NCBI GenBank assembly: GCA_003439945.1
Contig: QVRM01002140.1
Location: 27,311-91,310, forward strand
DNA from: Dermanyssus gallinae
Lineage: Eukaryota; Arthropoda; Arachnida; Mesostigmata; Dermanyssidae
DNA length: 64,000 nt
Direction of reading: 5' to 3'
A program made the position numbers and the translations under genes. The notes under the pieces are model-generated. The model saw only the letters and a list, made by a program, of their open reading frames with translations, searched no databases and was not told where the DNA came from. Below are positions 31,400 to 42,727 of the stretch, one piece after another (the stretch's first letter is position 1; each line of letters begins with the position of its first letter).

Positions 31400-33790
31400 G
31401 GCAAATGTTGAAGAAATGGAAAAAATATCCGGGGATAAAAAAGATGAAACCAAGAAACGCGCCGTTGCAGACAAGACAGTGGTGTTAAGTCACAGTGGCG
31501 TGAAGGATGAAGAAGGACAAGACGAAGAGGGCGGTGCGACGGAGGCAACAGCAACTCAACAACAGCAACTCAAAGAGAACAACGAGATCGCCAGAAGAGG
31601 TGCGCGGAGATGGCCACAAGCGAAAAAAAAAGTGGGAAGGGGCTAGTTAGCAGAAGGAGGAAGAAGAGATGCTAGCAGTCAAGAAACAGCAGCAGCGACC
31701 AAAATAGCAAGATCAACCGCTACAACAACAACAACAACAACAACAACACATATCTCGAATAAGTTCAACCGATCGAACAGGGGAGTCGGTGGCTACTAAA
31801 CCAGTGGGAAACGATTGCTAGAAAACAGTGGCTAATCAGGTGGCTCCTAATACAGGGAGTGTTTATTTGATCTCAATGAGGAGCCAAGGAGCAAGGAATT
31901 TTATGGTAGCAACTAAGCAAAATTTTAAATTGTTTAATAATGTGGGGCATAAACTGGTGTTTCATGGGGGACAGGTAGATATTTTCAGGTTCCGTATTCT
32001 ACAAACGTCGAAACGTGGTGCTGACAGTGTGTTCTTTCAATAGTGGTGGACGCTATAGAATGAGGGGACTATCGGGGTGCGTGCAGGACAGTCAATACGA
32101 AGATATTGCAGTTGGTTGGCAGGAAGAAACATGGATGACAAATAACGTCCAGGAGAGAACATACACATTAAATGAAATGGACATCGCGTTACAAGCACTA
32201 TTTTTCACGAGTAGCAAAGACAAGAACTAGCACGGAGATTACAACCACGGCAGATGAGATCGAAGCTGCGGTAAAGAAAATTAATCAAAAAACGGCGTGT
32301 GGTCTTGACGGTATTTCGGTAGGAATTATCCAGGCGTTTGAAAAGAAGCACATGTATTATCTGAAGCAATTTAATAATATATTAAGAGGGGGCAGTCTCT
32401 CCCCATCTCTTCTCCCTAAGGGTTGACGCAAGACAAGTTCATTTCTTCCCAAGGAGAAGGTAGATAATGACACTTACAAAACAGGCGACCAATCACAATT
32501 ACACCTCTAACGTATCGAATATTTACACACGTGTTTACGAGTAGAGTGCAGATTACTCTGGTGACAAACGAGAAAATAGGAGAATGACAGTGCGGATTTA
32601 AGAAAGAGTATAGGCTAGATGATCATATTTTTTTATTAAGTCAGGTAGTAGAAAGATCGAAATTGCGGGCTCAAAAGCGTATGGCAGGATGTTTAGATTG
32701 TTAAAATGCAATTGATATGGTATACAGAACCAAATCAATTGTACCAAATTATGTTACAGGAAAGTTTTGAGAGAGCTGGGTGGAGTAACTAGAAGAAATT
32801 TACATGTATAACACTGTAAGAATAATATTAGGAGCAGCCGAACAATCTAAAGAGTTTATAGTCGCTTTCCAAGGCTCAGGCAAGGCTCTCCTTTGTCATC
32901 GGTGATTTTTATGTATATAGCGAGAATAGCGCAAATGATTAATAGAACGGGTTTAGGATGGCAGATAAAGGAAAAGGGTGTATATGTTAAGACATCCGTG
33001 CTGTTGTTTGCTGACGATATGGTAGTGTTAGGGCGGTGCTCTAGCGAAGTTCAACAAATGTTAAACGCATGTGGGGAAGCAGCGGAAAAACTGCGCATGG
33101 CGTGTAGTAAAAAAGGAGCGCAAGTTGAGTATTTATTGAGGTTGGGCGGGAAAGGCTTGTAATACAGGGAAAGTGATTGGGTTATGAATGTCAGCACAAG
33201 TATTTTAAGGTGACAATGACTACAGGGAATGAATAATTAGAGGTAAAAGACTGAAAGAGGACGAAATGCAGTAAAGTGTAAGGGCCTCTGGGGGTTTCAT
33301 AAATACATAGTAATATATGGAAGGCCATGCATATGTCAGGATTGACCTTTGCTAATGCCTCTCTGGTCCACAGCGCGGGTTTCAGAAAGAAGCTAGAAAC
33401 AATGCAAAGAGAAGTGATAAGATTTCCATTGGGCTGTCGTTTTAATTGCGCCAGGGAGCTTCTTGAGGGGAAAGGGAGAGGTGTCAAAATGTATACAAAG
33501 GGATGTACAAAGTAAACTGAGATTTATTATTAGGATTTTAAAATGTCGTAAATAAAATATGTGTTGAACAGATGCAGCTGGTGAAGACGGCACTAAAAAT
33601 CAAAGCGAAGTGGAATCGAAAAGTAGAGTTCGCAGCTAGGGAGATTGGGTACAATAGCCAGCAATCGCCAAAAACGAGGTTATCGGAGAAAACGGTGAAA
33701 TTGAGGGCAAACAAGTCATATACAGACAAATTGACGATTGGCGATGGGCCGAGCATGCGGGCTAGGGAGTGAGTCAATCAAACATATTGT
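31400..33790 (+). pseudogene. Decayed LINE with charged ORF1 region and RT
   Basis: 31416-31646 encodes a lysine/glutamate/glutamine-rich stretch of ORF1 type. The RT is scattered over several frames: EIEAAVKKINQKTACGLDGI (32250-32310), CGFKKEYRLDDHIFLLSQVV (about 32590-32650), RQGSPLSSVIFMYIARIAQM (about 32870-32940), SVLLFADDMVVLG (about 32995-33035, motif C intact), then HSAGFRKKLETMQREVIRF (33370-33426) and RANKSYTDKLTI near 33705-33740. The set and order match an RT type I associate with arthropod repeats. Many stops; dead. A possible 3' end lies in AATAATAAATCAGTCAATCA near 34032. Confidence 0.7.
31722..31749. repeat. (CAA)n microsatellite
   Basis: About nine tandem CAA/ACA units, inside the charged low-complexity region upstream of the LINE relic's RT. 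A shorter CAA-rich patch lies near 31550. Confidence 0.9.
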
Positions 33791-34404
33791 TTAAGAACGT
33801 ACAGCTTGGGTCTGTCGGAGGCCCTAGCTTTAGGACCACATCTTAAAAATGACTTCGTCGATATTACAATAAAGGGGTTGTCCCGATGGAAAGCACATAC
33901 TTAGTAGGTATTGAAACTACTAAATAATTAAAGGATACATCGATTATCTGGTAGGTGACATATGTGCTGCAGCTCGAAACGCTCCTGATATAAAAGGGTG
34001 GCATGCGTAGTTACGTATACATGCCAAGCGAATAATAAATCAGTCAATCAATAATATTGAGGTTACAATTTACAAATCCAGGTGCTGCAACAATAGGTAT
34101 TGTTAATGAGACATGACTTTGACAAATATTGTGACTGATTGCCTGAAGAGAGCAATAAAACAACTGATGATGATGATTTTGCACTGTTTGGCCTGGTATG
34201 AAATATGAATACTTCTGTGATTCATATATCTCGTGTTTGGCATACCTGCTTAGTCAAATTTAAAAAAACGCTAGTGAGTCGTCTGGCTGCAAGGTCATTG
34301 CAAATAATTCATCACGATGTGGTGGTGGACAGAGTCTAATGACGGTTGATGTGTTATATTTTTAACGTCAATCAGACAAACTCACCAAAGCAACACCAAA
34401 GCCT

Positions 34405-34610
34405 ATTTCGACGTATGGCACTCCGATGGAGTTCCATTCATACGACGTCCACGATATTGTTCGGAACTCTTTCACGAATTCATCAAGGCATGGGAGATTA
34501 TACAGGTCACGAGATCTCCACACTCCGCGCAGAGTAACGGCAAGCCGACCGAAGCGGCTGTTAGAATCGCCAAACGCATATATAAGAAATGCCAACACGT
34601 GTGAACTGTA
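34405..34610 (+). pseudogene. Ty3/gypsy-type integrase fragment
   Basis: In one open frame of about 66 residues the plus strand reads FDVWHSDGVPFIRR, then CSELFHEFIKAWEIIQVTRS, PHSAQSNGKPTEAAV and RIAKRIYKKC. This is the second half of a retroviral-type integrase core (family pattern SDNGPQF...WGI...TSSP.YPQSNG.AE). The D and the E are both visible, but there are 41 residues between them where 35 is usual, so a few residues appear inserted after HSDG. No protease, RT or long terminal repeat was recognised nearby. A stray fragment. Confidence 0.65.
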
Positions 34611-34619
34611 CGAATAATA

Positions 34620-35056
34620 TGCTGCGACGCCGCATCGAAGTATCTGCGTTTGGTCGTTTAACGTTGTTGTTAGTCTTACGTTAGCTTTGTTTCGAATATG
34701 TACGTCTTACTATTGGAAATGCACTCGAAATGCACTATCACCCGACGGTGCAATGAGTTTACAAGTTCTTCGCAGGACAGCTATGCAGCTGTCTGCCCTC
34801 TAGCAACACATATTTGACAGAACACAGAGAAAGATACACACACGAACACTATACACAGCAGCGCATGCAGAAATTCTACACTGACCTTAAAAAACGCAAG
34901 ACAAGCAGACCACCTTGTCCACATTTTATTCCAGTTGCACTGTTGTCGGTGGAAACAAAGTGTAATGTGGCCACTTTGCAACTAAAAGGTTTGTGGAGCT
35001 TTCAACTTAGAAGCTTGACGCACCCTCGTTATTTTCTGCGAAGATCTTTATCTATC
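34620..35056. other. No recognised gene
   Basis: A 178-residue open frame from 34814 to 35350 runs largely antisense to the mariner transposase and is probably a shadow of it. No other signal. Confidence 0.5.
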
Positions 35057-35092
35057 TATCGCGACTTTTGTGTTTTTTCAAAAATTATTCAT

Positions 35093-36154
35093 TTATTCAT
35101 GAATATCTATTTTGTCCCCTTCAAAGTAATCCCCATGAGATATTATACACTTGTGCCAACGGTTTTTCCAATCTTCGAAGCACTTCAAAAAACCATTTTT
35201 TTTTATCTTGTTCAGCTCCTCCTTCGATGCCGTCTTTATCTCGTCAAGCGTAGCGTAACGTCGTCCTTTCATGGGCCTCTTCAGTTTAGGGAACAAGAAA
35301 AAGTCACAGGGGGCCAGATCTGGGGAATACGGTGGCTGCGGCATCATTAGTGTGTTGTTTTTGAACAAAAACTCGCGCACAAGCAACGATGTGTGAGCAG
35401 GGGCGTTATCGTGGTGCAAAAGCCAATTTTTGTTCTTCCACAAATCCGGGCGTTTCTGGCGGATTGCTTCGCGCAAATTGCGCATAACTTGCAGGTAATA
35501 TTCCTTATTGACCGTTCTACCCTGTGGCAAGAACTCATGATGCACCACGCCCCTGCAATCGAAGAAAACTGTCAGCAAAACTTTCACATTCGACCGAACT
35601 TGGCGCGCTTTTTTCGGTATTGGTTCGTGCGGCAGCTTCCATTGAGATGATTGAGCTTTGGTTTCCACGTCATAACCATAAAACCACGATTCGTCACCAG
35701 TTATGACCCTCTGGAGCAAATTTGGGTCGTCGCGGACAGAGTCCAACATCTCATTAGCAATGTTCATGCGATGCTGTTTTTGGTCGCAATTGAGCAATTT
35801 TGGTACGAATTTCGCGGCGACCCGTCTCATGCCCAAATCATTGATAAAAATCGAATGGCACGAGCCAATCGATATGTTTAGGTCCTCAGCAACTTCTCTA
35901 ACGGTGATTCGACGATTGGCCAATACCATTTTCTCCACTTCATTAATTTTTTCGTCTGTTGTTGAAGTGCTCGGGCGTCCGGCACGCTCTTCGTCGTTCA
36001 CATCTTCTCGGCCTTCTGAGAACATTTTGTACCACCGATAAACGTTGCTTCGGTCCAAGGTAGCATCTCCGTATGCCACAGTCAACATTCGGAATGCATC
36101 CGCGCACTTAATTTCGTTTTTCACACAAAATTTGATACAGGTTATTTGATCCAT
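35093..36154 (-). CDS. Mariner transposase 2, D,D34D, full-length
   Basis: 353 residues from the ATG at 36152-36154 (MDQITCIKFCVKNEIK), the normal mariner length. N-terminal helix-turn-helix: SNVYRWYKMFSEGREDVNDE, GRPSTS linker, then ITVREVAEDLNISIGSCHSI. Catalytic residues: D in VITGDESWFYGYD, D in LLHHDNAPAHTSLL, and D in YSPDLAPCDFFLFPKLK, the last pair with 34 residues between them. FVPKLL stands at the WVPHEL position. The C-terminal part runs to the stop at 35093. No internal stop or frameshift. It belongs to a different mariner lineage from the transposase at 16637-17653. Confidence 0.9.
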   Translation of the reverse strand: MDQITCIKFCVKNEIKCADAFRMLTVAYGDATLDRSNVYRWYKMFSEGREDVNDEERAGRPSTSTTDEKINEVEKMVLANRRITVREVAEDLNISIGSCHSIFINDLGMRRVAAKFVPKLLNCDQKQHRMNIANEMLDSVRDDPNLLQRVITGDESWFYGYDVETKAQSSQWKLPHEPIPKKARQVRSNVKVLLTVFFDCRGVVHHEFLPQGRTVNKEYYLQVMRNLREAIRQKRPDLWKNKNWLLHHDNAPAHTSLLVREFLFKNNTLMMPQPPYSPDLAPCDFFLFPKLKRPMKGRRYATLDEIKTASKEELNKIKKNGFLKCFEDWKNRWHKCIISHGDYFEGDKIDIHE

Positions 36155-36327
36155 TTTTTTGAATAGGTAAAAATCGAAGACGATCCAAAACACGTGCAAG
36201 CAAAGCAGCTGTCAACAATTAAGTGAACATTCAAAATGGCCGAGCTTGTCGGCATAAGTGAGAGACATGAGTACCAACATAACGCCACAAAAAATCGAAA
36301 TTCGAATATACGTAACCCGCGAAAATT

Positions 36328-36357
36328 CAAAAGTCGCGATACTTTTTGAACACACCT
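36328..36357. repeat. Mariner 2 right terminal repeat
   Basis: 30 bp at the 5' side of the transposase gene. Only its inner 14 bp have a counterpart at 35057-35070. Confidence 0.75.
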
Positions 36358-37399
36358 CGTAAATATAGCTGGGGCGAAAGACCAGGCATGACTTTGGCTT
36401 ATTAGAATACTTTGTAAAATTCCCTTCCTAAATAGAAAAAAATTAACAAGTGCAGTGACTACAATCCTGCCCTAAAGCTATTGTATGATAAAGATACTAT
36501 CCGTAATGTTTGTCTCATTGCAACTTGTTGCCTTCTGTGTTCCTTCCCTAAGATAATGGTCAGCAAAGTATTGGTGTAAAACAATAACATGTTCCGGTGA
36601 CTGATTTTGCTTTCGTTTATAGTTAGTCGTTAGACCGCTCTCTCTAATATTAAACACCATAAGTTGTTTTCGACAATAAGGCATCATTTTTTTTATGCTA
36701 ACAGCTTCCTCTGAATGAAATAAGCTCTATAGTTCAATGTTTTTGCGGCATTTTATTAGAAAAATTAAACCAATTAGTCTCGGTGGGGCCAAGCGGATGG
36801 TATTTATTTAGATCCTAGAGTTGCGGCACTGTAGAGCCCCATGCAGCCAACAGTGCATGTGCTGACTGTATAGAAGGTAGTACACGGGCTAAACTTAATG
36901 AAATGCCCACTTTGTTGTAATCACAGGCAAATATTTTTAATGACATGCAATCAACTTTGTACGGTAGTTTAAGTAACACCCTTCATCAGTTTGATCAATC
37001 CTTTTAAAATAACTAAAAATAAACATTGTAGAACTTTATCGTTCTGGCATAGTCTGACCATCCGCCAACCATTATGCCATATGTACGGGGCAAATTAAGC
37101 TGCTTCAGCGTCGTACGGGACAGTCCTTTGCCAGAATTGGGAGAACATAAATCTGCTCCAAATGAATAAAAATAGCGTGTTAGAACATAAACATGATATA
37201 ATTTTCTAGACTTGATTTACCTGTACGTTTGATCACTGCAAAAGTGTTTTCTTTATTTACAAGTGAATTATTTATGGCGTGTTGAAATTTTCAGTTGAGC
37301 TTCACATGCAGACGGGAACACTACTACGCAGCTTGAAGCGTTTTTAGAATGAAAACTAATATTTTAATTTTTTAGTATACTCCCCGAGAAACTCAGCAC
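36358..37399. other. AT-rich, no recognised gene
   Basis: A minus-strand 69-residue frame at 36478-36687 has no recognised family. No repeats shared with the rest of the window were seen. Confidence 0.45.
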
Positions 37400-37620
37400 A
37401 TTTTTCCTACCACTTTTTCAGATATTTGATAACAGCCTTGGTCTCGCCATTGTCGGAAAAACGCTTTCCACCAAGACTGTTTTTCAAATTTCTGAACGGG
37501 AAGCAACCACAAGGGGTCAGATCCGAGGTATAGGAGAGTTGTTCAATAAGTTCGAAGCTTAATTTTCCCAATGCTAGCCGCAACAAGCTGTCACAGTAAG
37601 ACAGGGGAGCCAACATATTA
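37400..37620 (-). pseudogene. Mariner transposase C-terminal fragment
   Basis: The minus strand reads LGKLSFELIEQLSYTSDLTP, then CGCFPFRNLKNSLGGKRFSD and NGETKAVIKYLKKW. This is the end of a mariner transposase around the third catalytic aspartate (usual YSPDLAP.D..LF..LK). Here YSPDLAPSD has become YTSDLTPCG, so the aspartate is lost. No N-terminal half is present, and terminal repeats were not found. A separate lineage from the two complete transposases. Confidence 0.65.
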
Positions 37621-38539
37621 GCATATGATTAAGTATATCTGTAATCGCAAATTTCCTTATTTTATTTGCAAACGGGTATAAAACAAGATGCGCTGTGCGT
37701 TATTCCCTTGCGTTGACCCCTTCCCACGTGTCTTAACAAAAAGCGAGAAAAAAGCGAGAGAGCTTAAAATATATAGATAATAAATAAATAGAATATAAAT
37801 GGTTAACTCTCAGTCATGAACAATCATAAAATAAGTTTAGTAAATCATGAAGTATCACAAATCATAAACACAACACAAATAGCATGTAAATTTAAAAGTA
37901 TTTCAACACTATATTGATAGAGCTGAATTAGCATTTTAACACCATATTGAATAAGCTTTATTAGCATCCAATAGATCTTACATGAATTCAGCGCAAACTA
38001 TGGAAACTTCCGAATATTATAAACTTGATCATATGATTTATTGTGCAGCCAATGACTGAGATCATTTTTGCTTGGTTTTGTCTAATAGTTTGTCGAGTAA
38101 CAGACTGGAAGATAGAGTCGCTGTGATGTGTGAAATATCTTCTGCTTAAATATTTAGTTTAACCCCTCGTAGTAAAATTAAATTATTTTCTTTGGTTTGA
38201 CATTAGAAATGAGCCAGTCATGTACTAAACATACTAAGAAAAACAAGCTTTTTACTTTTTATAACCTTAATGAATTAGTGGGACTGTATAGTGTGCTGTA
38301 AACCAATTTGCCCAGTGTGGATTTAAACCACGAGACACGAATTCGGTCAAATTATTTTTCTGAATAAATGCGAGGGCAGATTAACGGGTTCCAGTATTTT
38401 AAATTATGCCGAAACTATCAAGATATTCAGTTGTATTTTGTTCAAAAGCACCATGCATCAACTACGCGCAGGCCAAATCTGGTTTATCTTTTTAGTTGCT
38501 CTAAAGAAGTGAAGAAAATAAGTTCGGCACTTTTTAACA
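37621..38539. other. AT-rich, no recognised gene
   Basis: No coding signal that I trust. Sequence from about 38500 leads into the decayed mariner that follows. Confidence 0.45.
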
Positions 38540-38544
38540 AGCTA

Positions 38545-39400
38545 AAAATGAAGGTGCAACAAAGTTGCATCAAGGCGTGTGTTAAAAACCAGGCCATCTG
38601 CTCTAAGAGGGTGGAAAAACGGGATATCTTCGGTACCTTCACGACGTAAAGGTACCGAAGATGATCTACCCTTTGGGAAGGACTTTGACGTCAATAACAG
38701 AGGAAACGTTGAAAAAGTTTGCAATATTGTACTCAACAATCGCCGAATTACTATCAGGGAGATAGCTGAGAAATTGGAGATCAGTCACTTGCAGATTACG
38801 GATCACTTGTAACAGTGATTAGTTGTAACATTGATTATATTCGATTTGACCGATATTTTATGCATCAGAAGACTGGTAGCAAAGTTCTTTCCAAAAGTGT
38901 TAAATTTTCAGCAACGGAGCACCCGTTGAGAAATGCCTGAATTAACCTCTCAGGTTAATTCAAATAGTTCTCAACGGTATCTGCAGCAAACGACCCTGGG
39001 TTGCTTTAGGGAGTGATTTAAGGTAACGATTCATAGGTGTATGGTTACGTCTTCGAGGTCAAAACTCAATCCTCCTAGTGATGCTTCCAAGGAGAATCAA
39101 TCGAATATATTAAAACAGATCAGATTGAACGCCAAGTTTTTTGACTGTTTTGTTTTCGAGTGGAAAGGTATCATCTCCAACGAATTATAACCGCCTAGTT
39201 CTACAGTCAATGCGCAATACTATAGTGAATTTTAAGATGATTGCGTGAGAATGTCCGACGCAAGAAGTCTAAGCTCTGGGCAAACAACTCTTGGACCCTC
39301 CATTGCGACAACGCACTGGCGCACATATCATTACTGATTTTAGGATTATTTTATGAACAATTCAATGTATACAATTTTGCAACCCCCCTAATTATCAATA
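38545..39400 (+). pseudogene. Decayed mariner transposase
   Basis: Pieces in order on the plus strand: KVQQSCIKACVKNQ (N-terminus, like the IKFCVKN of mariner 2), NVEKVCNIVLNNRRITIREI and AEKLEISH (38707-38790, helix-turn-helix), VYGYVFEVKTQSS (about 39035-39075, near the first catalytic D), and KLWANNSWTLHCDNALAHIS (39275-39340, second catalytic D). The order and wording follow mariner 2, so it is an older relative on the opposite strand. Two palindromes (38626-38662 and 38923-38977) interrupt coding sequence. Many stops. Confidence 0.7.
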
Positions 39401-40559
39401 AATGTTTCTAGTCAAAACAAACTCGAAAAATGTGGTGTTTCTGTATTTCGACGTACTGGTACTTGTTGATCTGCTTACATGTGCACCGAGCTTCTTGAAA
39501 ATGCAAATCAGTTGCAAAATAAATTAGTCTACAAAAGGCAAAGCCAAAGGCAATATATACGTACTGACACTTAGGGTGAATGATTTATATATTGGTATAT
39601 CTATGTTGAATGATATATCCCGAGACCATGCCGGTCAAGACAAATCATCTATGTGTCCAGAGTCAATCATGTCATGCAGGGCCACCACATGACTAATTTG
39701 AAGAACCAGCCTGGCTACAATAAATCAACAATAACTAGTCACTACCTCCGGGTACATTAGATCGCCCAATTGAACTATGGCAACCCTATGATGCATAAGA
39801 GATTTCGTATACGGATTGACACGCAGTGCGCCACCATTACTGGCTCGGAGTGGGGCAGTCAGTTCAAAGGGAAGGGGGTGATGCGATGAGGCGCTATGTC
39901 CTCTTTACAGTTAGATGTGCATCGAATTGCTTACTGATTTCCGTGACAAAGCGACGACTATTAGCGATTTCTGAGACACTGTAGTGAGTTTGAGCGGCGA
40001 TTTGGTAAACTCTGTGAACTTGGTGCAGGACGGTGTGACCTGCGCGTCTACCAGCCTCCGAAGCTGAGACACGACGCAGGAAAGTTGGCATTTCGGCCAC
40101 TAGGTGGCGATTCAGCCGATGAGTGTTTTGCCCAATGGGCGGTGCTTCCAGGGATTGATCGCGCCCTCTGCCGTTCTCCTGCGACAAGTATTGGGTCTGC
40201 AACGCCACCGAGAGGTACAACGGTCCTACCTTATATAGGCACCCGCAGGGCCAGACGCAGATGAACGGCGGAAAGTTGGTAAAAAAGGAAAGTGTGGTGA
40301 CGAAGCGAAGGGGAAGAGTAGAGGAGGAGCAAACAACAGAGTACGGCAGCGGGTGGTGAAGAGACGTCTAATCTCGGTTCTCTTATCGGTTTCTCTTGAC
40401 TGACGTGGAAGACTGATTTGGCCACGTGGTTGCTCTCCTTTCTCACCAAATTCGCTCTCCCCCCTCACATTCTAAGCCTCTTAGGGAGTCTCCTGCTTGG
40501 CCCACGGAACTGGGATTTAGGCAGGAGATACGGACGGTGAAGGCGCATTAGATAGTAGA
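39401..40559. other. Unassigned stretch; part GC-rich with a TATA-like site
   Basis: 39880-40480 is more GC-rich than its surroundings. A TATA-like CCTATATAAGG lies on the minus strand at 40229-40239. A minus-strand frame of about 108 residues lies next to it (39894-40220), but it has no ATG near its beginning and no recognised motif. It could be a promoter or terminal repeat of an element I cannot identify. Confidence 0.3.
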
Positions 40560-41149
40560 GTTTGAGCAACCTTGTCGGGTCAAAGACGATGAGGTCCCAG
40601 GGTGAGGACAATAAGCAAAAAATGCCGGTGATATTTGTCCCCTCGGGGCTAACGTAAAGAACACCAACGCAAAGCAATGGAGGCGAAAGGACAGGAAAGA
40701 CAGAGACGAGCGTGGGAAGAATAAAACTGAGCCAACCGAGGAGAAGTTTAGGCGGAGTAACCCAAACTGCGCAGGAAAACAGCCAACAGACAACGAAAGG
40801 GAAAAAGGGACAAAAAGCGGGAAGAACACTAGAAGAAAAAACGCCGAAACAAAGCCCTGAAGCAAAGACAAAAAACTGAAACACCTGTAGAACTGATAAT
40901 GAGGGCAACGATAATGATGCGACTTAGAGGATAACAAACCATGACTGGATTATATTCAGTCCAAGACTAAGTGCAAGGTCAGAACCGCGCCTGAGTTGTC
41001 TGTAAATACTCGACCAATGACAAGAGAGCCCGAATGTACTGATGGAGCGGCTAAGGAGATGCGTACTTGGTTTAAGGTGTTGAGTCAACTTATCGTGCGA
41101 TACTTCGACCCAGATGTTTATCAAGGACGCCGTTGGGGAGGTAGGTAAG

Positions 41150-42715
41150 TTTTCTCCAGGTTTTAGGCAGCAATGAGGCAGATGCCTTACGAAAGGCTAA
41201 GGCCGAGCTCAAGGAAGAAGTCCGAAAGCTTGCTGGGGTGAACAGGATAACCGAGCTGCACGGAAACTCACTGTGTTCGAAATGTAATCAGAAGCTCGAT
41301 AAGGAGCAGATAGAGGCAAGAGAGGTCGAGACGGCTGCAGCGATTGAGACGGCCCTGGAAACGGCAACCCGAAATAACGGCGTGGAGAAGACGGTACGCA
41401 TAGTGTTGAAAAAATGGCCGGAGAGATGCTTCAAATGGGTCAAGCTAACCCATAGGAGGATTGGGAGCCCCCGAGAAGCGCGAGGACTCATTCTGATGAA
41501 GGGGAATACCCTAGAGTCTCCCCCGGCGTCATGAACGCTAGTGGTCGGGATGGGGGCGTCCCTGGCCGACTTGGTTAGGCTTTTCGGTAGACTCGTGCAT
41601 ACCCTCAATGTAGTTAGGCGGGAGGAGGCGCCAGCTGTGGCTGAGGCCGAGGAGCTGGGACCGAAGCGAACCAAAAGAGGCAAACGTCTCAGGCCAGACG
41701 TGAGCAACCCAAACCACTGTCCGGGTACGGAAGATTGAGGTTAAAACTGCTGCAGAAACGCTCATGAGCGTGCTAAAAAATGCTTTGGCCGCGCGCGGAG
41801 GACTAGCCACGAACCGGCACGAAGAAATCAACAGGCACCATTGCTGAAGCGCTAGCACGATTGATCGACACCAAGGTTGATTGGTCGCCAAAAACGATCG
41901 TACTGCAAGACGTGGACTCGTTCGCGGACAGCGACAGCCTCAAAAAACTATTAGGCAAGAGCTGAGCATGCCGGCAGACATACAAGTTCAATTTATTAAT
42001 TTCCGTTTATATTTAGTGTAACACCTAAGTACAAAGATTCGGCTCGGCGTCAGGAGCTCACAAGTGCAGTTACAAAAATTGTATAAAATATAGGCATATA
42101 CAATACACAAAGTTATGATGACGTTAAACGGGCCAGCTTATTTAGAGAACTAATGTTCCTACAAACAGGACCGTGATATCTAGAGCATTCGGTATGACAA
42201 TATTTACATCTGCAGCCAACATCTGGGTCGTTTAAGCCTTCTGCACTGCATAAGTGGTAAAGACTTTGAGATGGAATAGGCGCAGGGCGGTGTCGATGGA
42301 GAGCTTCAGGGGCGCCTTGATTGTTGTTAACGCAATCAGAGCCTTTTTCACCCGTTGTTCAACATCGGCAGACATGCGCATGGAAGTCCCGCGCTCCGGC
42401 AGGACAGGGCGGTAAAAGTGTCTTGTCATTCTCTTGACTGCGGCGGCAAAAGGACTATTCGAAAAGAAAAACCTGAGGATCGGTAACATTACATCTCAGG
42501 TAGAGGATTGGTATAGCGTACCAACATGCTTTAACTGCCAGAGGCACGGCCACATGGCTAAAGACTAAAGAGGAGAAAGCGCAGGGCTGACGCTGTTACC
42601 GGTCCGGCGACGTTGAGCACCACCTTAGTGCATGCACTAGCGAAACCGGGCGTGGCTATATCTGCAAAGTCGACGGGCATTCGGCTTCGACAAGCAACTG
42701 CTTAGTGCTGGCAAA
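41150..42715 (+). pseudogene. R1-like ORF1 (gag-like) with CCHC knuckles
   Basis: Charged helical sequence (KAKAELKEEVRKLAGVNRIT, KLDKEQIEAREVETAAAIET) leads to a gag-like core. IEVKTAAETLMSVLKN lies near 41730-41780, LQDVDSFADSDSLKKLL near 41905-41955, and GALIVVNAIRAFFTRC near 42310-42360. Two zinc knuckles follow: CFNCQRHGHMAKD (42533-42572), where a stop replaces the last cysteine, and YICKVDGHSASTSNC near 42658-42705. ORF1 proteins of this type coat the element RNA. Broken by several stops. Confidence 0.6.
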
Positions 42716-42727
42716 AAACCTGAGGGG

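Larger units (their letters stand above)
35057..36357 (-). mobile_element. Mariner transposon 2, open transposase but one damaged end
   Basis: At the right end (5' side of the gene) 36328-36357 forms a normal mariner terminus. Its reverse complement begins AGGTGTGTTCAAAAAG and ends TATCGCGACTTTTG. At the left end only the inner 14 bases, TATCGCGACTTTTG (35057-35070), match. The outer 16 or so are replaced by TCTATCTATC-like sequence. The element would therefore be expected to excise poorly. Its transposase frame is complete, about 22 bases from the inner part of the left repeat. Confidence 0.85.

Noticed and set aside
34814..35350. 178-residue plus-strand frame
   Set aside because: It lies mostly antisense to the mariner 2 transposase, whose motifs are unambiguous, so it is a shadow frame.
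39894..40240. Minus-strand frame of about 108 residues with a TATA-like site beside it, as a host gene
   Set aside because: The frame begins at TTG, not ATG, the TATA-like site is too close to its start, and no motif or exon structure supports it. Kept only as an unassigned stretch.
40465..40937. Two hydrophobic minus-strand frames resembling membrane proteins
   Set aside because: They are the antisense reading of a purine-rich plus-strand segment; leucine/phenylalanine/serine-rich output is what such composition gives. The plus strand fits the charged N-terminal part of the R1-like ORF1.
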